Positions 63,281 through 64,000 of a stretch of DNA of 64,000 nucleotides are shown piece after piece. The stretch is from an uncultured Clostridia bacterium. GTDB lineage: Bacteria; Bacillota; Clostridia; Christensenellales; Borkfalkiaceae. The stretch lies in assembly GCA_934278995.1 (NCBI GenBank), contig CAKQWM010000002.1, positions 148,789 through 212,788 on the forward strand. Direction: 5' to 3'. A program made the position numbers and the translations under genes. The notes below the pieces were generated by a model. The model ran no database searches and was not told the origin of the DNA. It was given only the letters and a program-made list of their open reading frames with translations. Position 1 is the stretch's first letter, and every line of letters starts with the position of its first letter.

Positions 63281-63303
63281 AAAGCCCGTCTATAGGTCGA
63301 TTA
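63281..63303 (+). repeat. dispersed CTATARGYC palindrome after ATPase gene
   Basis: AAGCCCGTCTATAGGTCGATTA lies 149 bases after the ATPase stop codon. Confidence 0.6.
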
Positions 63304-63462
63304 ACTGATGTTTTGTGTAATATTTCTACCTTTGACGGAGTCGATTTTTTTCCGTTTACCTTACACCGAAAATAAAATCGAAAAGTCGTTATTATATAAT
63401 CGAGACAGGTAAGAACCAGGCGTTTCTGCTATATGAAATCAATTCGTCGCTCATACACAAAA

Positions 63463-63531
63463 TTATACCGGGTTCGATTTGTTTTTTGACGCTTTTATTA
63501 CTTCGTTTTTAAGATGTCTTGTTATATACAT
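63463..63531 (-). pseudogene. short minus-strand open frame, possible AAA ATPase remnant
   Basis: A 22-codon minus-strand frame starting at 63531 reads MYITRHLKNEVIKASKNK before a premature stop. It is loosely reminiscent of the N-terminus of AAA/DUF4143 ATPases (MYIxRxLExxV), which would continue into a P-loop that is absent here. With a good promoter upstream it could instead be a small peptide or leader. Confidence 0.3.
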
Positions 63532-63578
63532 TGATACAACTCTCGCAAACAATATTGAGCAAAATAAAGTCTGATTTT

Positions 63579-63606
63579 ATTTTACACGATAATCTGTAAT
63601 TGTCAA
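63579..63606 (-). promoter_or_regulatory. minus-strand promoter of remnant
   Basis: TTGACA (63606-63601) and TAAAAT (63584-63579) are 16 bases apart on the minus strand, directing transcription towards the ATPase gene's 3' end. Confidence 0.6.
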
Positions 63607-63728
63607 GGGTAATTCAACGGGTTATCTAATCCTTTGAAAGGTTCTTTTGTCGTATATTGTAGTTTGACAAACCGCTATTTCGCAAAAAATCAATATCAAG
63701 AAATAACAAGTTGCAAATATTTTTGGTA

Positions 63729-63805
63729 TTTCCTCTTGACTTTTGCAAAGCAAAAAGGAAAAGTACAGACGGTGCTTTGCAAAAGTCTTCGGTCAGCCGC
63801 TAAAA
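63729..63805 (+). repeat. 195-bp-period direct repeat, copy 1, with 15-bp inverted repeat
   Basis: It matches 63924-64000 across at least 77 bases. Inside it GACTTTTGCAAAGCA (63738-63752) and TGCTTTGCAAAAGTC (63773-63787) are perfect inverted repeats around a 20-base loop. Confidence 0.85.
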
Positions 63806-63828
63806 AAGCGCGGAGCAACGCGCTTTTT
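63803..63828. terminator. bidirectional hairpin between tail repeats
   Basis: AAAAAGCGCG pairs with CGCGCTTTTT around GAGCAA. It has the form of a terminator in both directions. Confidence 0.65.
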
Positions 63829-63870
63829 CTTAACGCTTTTAGTTCAAATCTCTCTTTAACTTTCCCGAAT

Positions 63871-63906
63871 AAGAAAAAAAGATAGGAAAACCTATCTTTT
63901 TTTCTT
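63871..63906. terminator. perfect bidirectional terminator hairpin
   Basis: AAGAAAAAAAGATAGG and CCTATCTTTTTTTCTT form a perfect 16-bp stem with loop AAAA, with T runs on both strands. Confidence 0.85.
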
Positions 63907-63923
63907 GGCTGGGGATGAGAGAT

Positions 63924-64000
63924 TTTCCTCTTGACTTTTGCAAAGCAAAAAGGAAAAGTACAGACGGTGCTTTGCAAAAGTCTTCGGTCAGCCGCTAAAA
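63924..64000 (+). repeat. 195-bp-period direct repeat, copy 2, cut by window end
   Basis: This copy repeats 63729-63805 exactly as far as the window allows, including the 15-bp inverted repeat (63933-63947 and 63968-63982). More copies may follow beyond the window. Confidence 0.85.

Larger units (their letters stand above)
63133..64000. other. non-coding, repeat- and hairpin-rich tail
   Basis: No intact gene is present. It holds a palindrome copy (63281-63303), a minus-strand promoter with a short broken frame (63463-63606), and a 195-bp-period direct repeat (63729-63805 and 63924-64000). Two hairpin terminators (63803-63828 and 63871-63906) lie between the repeat copies. The second repeat copy runs to the window edge. 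Confidence 0.6.

Overview
The window looks like chromosomal DNA from an anaerobic, Gram-positive-type gut bacterium of the Clostridia, plausibly a Christensenellales-like lineage. That placement is an inference from gene content and style. The signs are strong AGGAGG ribosome binding sites, a RicT/greA/rsmI-type Firmicutes housekeeping set, a c-di-GMP-I riboswitch, lipobox lipoproteins and a sugar ABC transporter with lipoprotein binding protein. The standard genetic code fits throughout.

Layout. 1-12.5 kb is accessory. It has the end of a large repeat-rich surface protein, two tandem RNHCP zinc-ribbon proteins, a sigma-A promoter followed by a c-di-GMP-I riboswitch and terminator, a two-gene operon of surface proteins with TasA/SipW-like leaders (one of 1472 residues), a decayed stretch, a solitary HTH-Fic protein and tRNA-Arg(CCT). 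12.5-29.7 kb is housekeeping: a DUF4177 protein, a ribbon-helix-helix regulator, clpB, an esterase, serS, cysS, a short alaS, greA, tmk, the DNA polymerase III delta' gene, ricT, a 56-residue ferredoxin, a TrmN6-like methyltransferase, rsmI, a GT4 glycosyltransferase and a PlsC-like acyltransferase.

30-63 kb is a carbohydrate-utilisation region with three AraC-type regulators. A plus-strand operon (30992-37007) encodes two sugar-isomerase TIM barrels, two Gfo/Idh/MocA dehydrogenases, mannonate dehydratase UxuA and an SDR expected to act as mannonate oxidoreductase, so a uronate route to 2-keto-3-deoxygluconate is likely. A minus-strand operon (41192-37337) encodes a GH2 beta-mannosidase-like enzyme, a ROK kinase and a SIS isomerase. 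The plus-strand run 43471-60104 encodes a sugar ABC binding protein and two permeases, a GH43-like lipoprotein, two large CBM9-like/LamG surface lipoproteins (one with an exact internal 883-bp duplication), a sialate-O-acetylesterase-like protein and a GtaA-like protein. The transporter has no adjacent ATPase. A MalK/MsmX-like ATPase with an unusual long C-terminus lies at 61519-63132 behind a YesL-like membrane protein and may supply it. The last 870 bases are non-coding and hairpin-rich, with a 195-bp-period direct repeat cut by the window end.

The most distinctive unexplained signal is a short near-palindrome, roughly TCSGSCTATARGYCSRTTA, found about 17 times, nearly always just 3' of a gene and often at the tip of a terminator hairpin.
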